Assembly (NCBI RefSeq): GCF_014836955.1
Contig: NZ_JACSPV010000013.1
Location: forward strand, 1-54,013
DNA: 54,013 nt
Source: Bacillus norwichensis
Lineage (GTDB): Bacteria > Bacillota > Bacilli > Bacillales > Bacillaceae_C
Reading direction: 5' to 3'
The notes below the pieces were generated by a model. That model did no database searches. It was not told the origin of the DNA and saw only the letters and a list, made by a program, of their open reading frames with translations. The translations under genes and the position numbers were made by a program. This document shows positions 53,913 to 54,013 of this stretch, piece after piece (the stretch's first letter is position 1; each line of letters starts with the position of its first letter).

Positions 53913-54013
53913 AGTATTTCTGAATTCTGAAGAGTATCTGCGATAAGTTGGGAGTATTTCTTGAATCTGAAGAGTATCTACAATAAGTTGGGAGTATTTC
54001 TTGAATCTGAAGA
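53913..54013 (-). repeat. 20-bp-period array (AGTATTTC/AGTATCT units) running off the window end
   Basis: AGTAT begins at 53913, 53933, 53953, 53973 and 53993, exactly 20 apart. Units alternate GGAGTATTTC and AGAGTATCT, so a 40-base higher-order unit is visible. The array continues past 54013. It is in the complement orientation to those at 10.9 and 47.9 kb. Confidence 0.8.

Noticed and set aside
1-54013. tRNA, rRNA, transposase or prophage genes
   Set aside because: Reading both strands, I found no cloverleaf with a GTTCGA-type arm, no rRNA sequence and no transposase or phage protein.

Overview
The window looks like a chromosomal stretch of a low-GC, spore-forming Firmicute of the order Bacillales. 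The protein families and intergenic style are closest to what I know of Sporosarcina/Lysinibacillus-type Planococcaceae, but the genus is an inference. Supporting signs are strong AGGAGG ribosome sites, DUF2512 and YqhV-type proteins, a YumC-type ferredoxin reductase, a B. subtilis yod-like catabolic set and an LPNTA-anchored surface protein. I see no rRNA, tRNA, CRISPR, transposase or phage gene.

Layout. (1) 0.1-10.7 kb is a catabolic island: aldehyde dehydrogenase, ThDP-dependent decarboxylase-like enzyme, amino acid permease, amino acid dehydrogenase, a Rieske oxygenase with ferredoxin and reductase, and a divergent PAS sigma-54 activator. Two textbook -24/-12 promoters, each with a matching GAGT-N8-ACTC palindrome upstream, tie the oxygenase system to this activator. 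(2) 11-15 kb holds small household genes (L,D-transpeptidase, DUF2512, YqhV-like, YfcC-type carrier, thioredoxin-like) and dispersed repeats. (3) 15.2-24.9 kb is a surface system: a response-regulator/BTAD activator whose phosphoacceptor Asp is Glu, next to a roughly 2560-residue wall protein of alternating DUF11-like modules. Its leader carries a duplicated perfect Shine-Dalgarno. (4) 25.2-32.4 kb is a tight operon of a degenerate GGDEF/receiver protein, a membrane HEAT protein, a processive family-2 glycosyltransferase and a membrane-anchored clan GH-A-like glycosidase, preceded by a small sigma factor. It looks like an undescribed polysaccharide machine.

(5) 33-41.2 kb is nitrogen scavenging: acetamidase/formamidase and permease, facing a TetR - NCS1 permease - DUF917 - hydantoinase/oxoprolinase operon, then an FAD amino acid oxidase. 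(6) 41.3-51.3 kb has a 46-residue protein, a YjiH-like membrane protein and a set like yodQ/yodR/yodS/yodT plus a thiolase. A divergent PucR-type regulator probably controls it; lysine aminomutase and beta-lysine acetyltransferase are missing. (7) 51.5-53.7 kb is a polar amino acid ABC importer.

The most unexpected signal is non-coding. Four separate intergenic regions carry degenerate arrays with a strict 20-bp period and a TACTNNCC core (or its complement). The largest has about 20 units (47709-48117), and one runs off the window end. Other dispersed structured repeats occur at 11.6, 14.2, 32.8, 46.1 and 51.4 kb.
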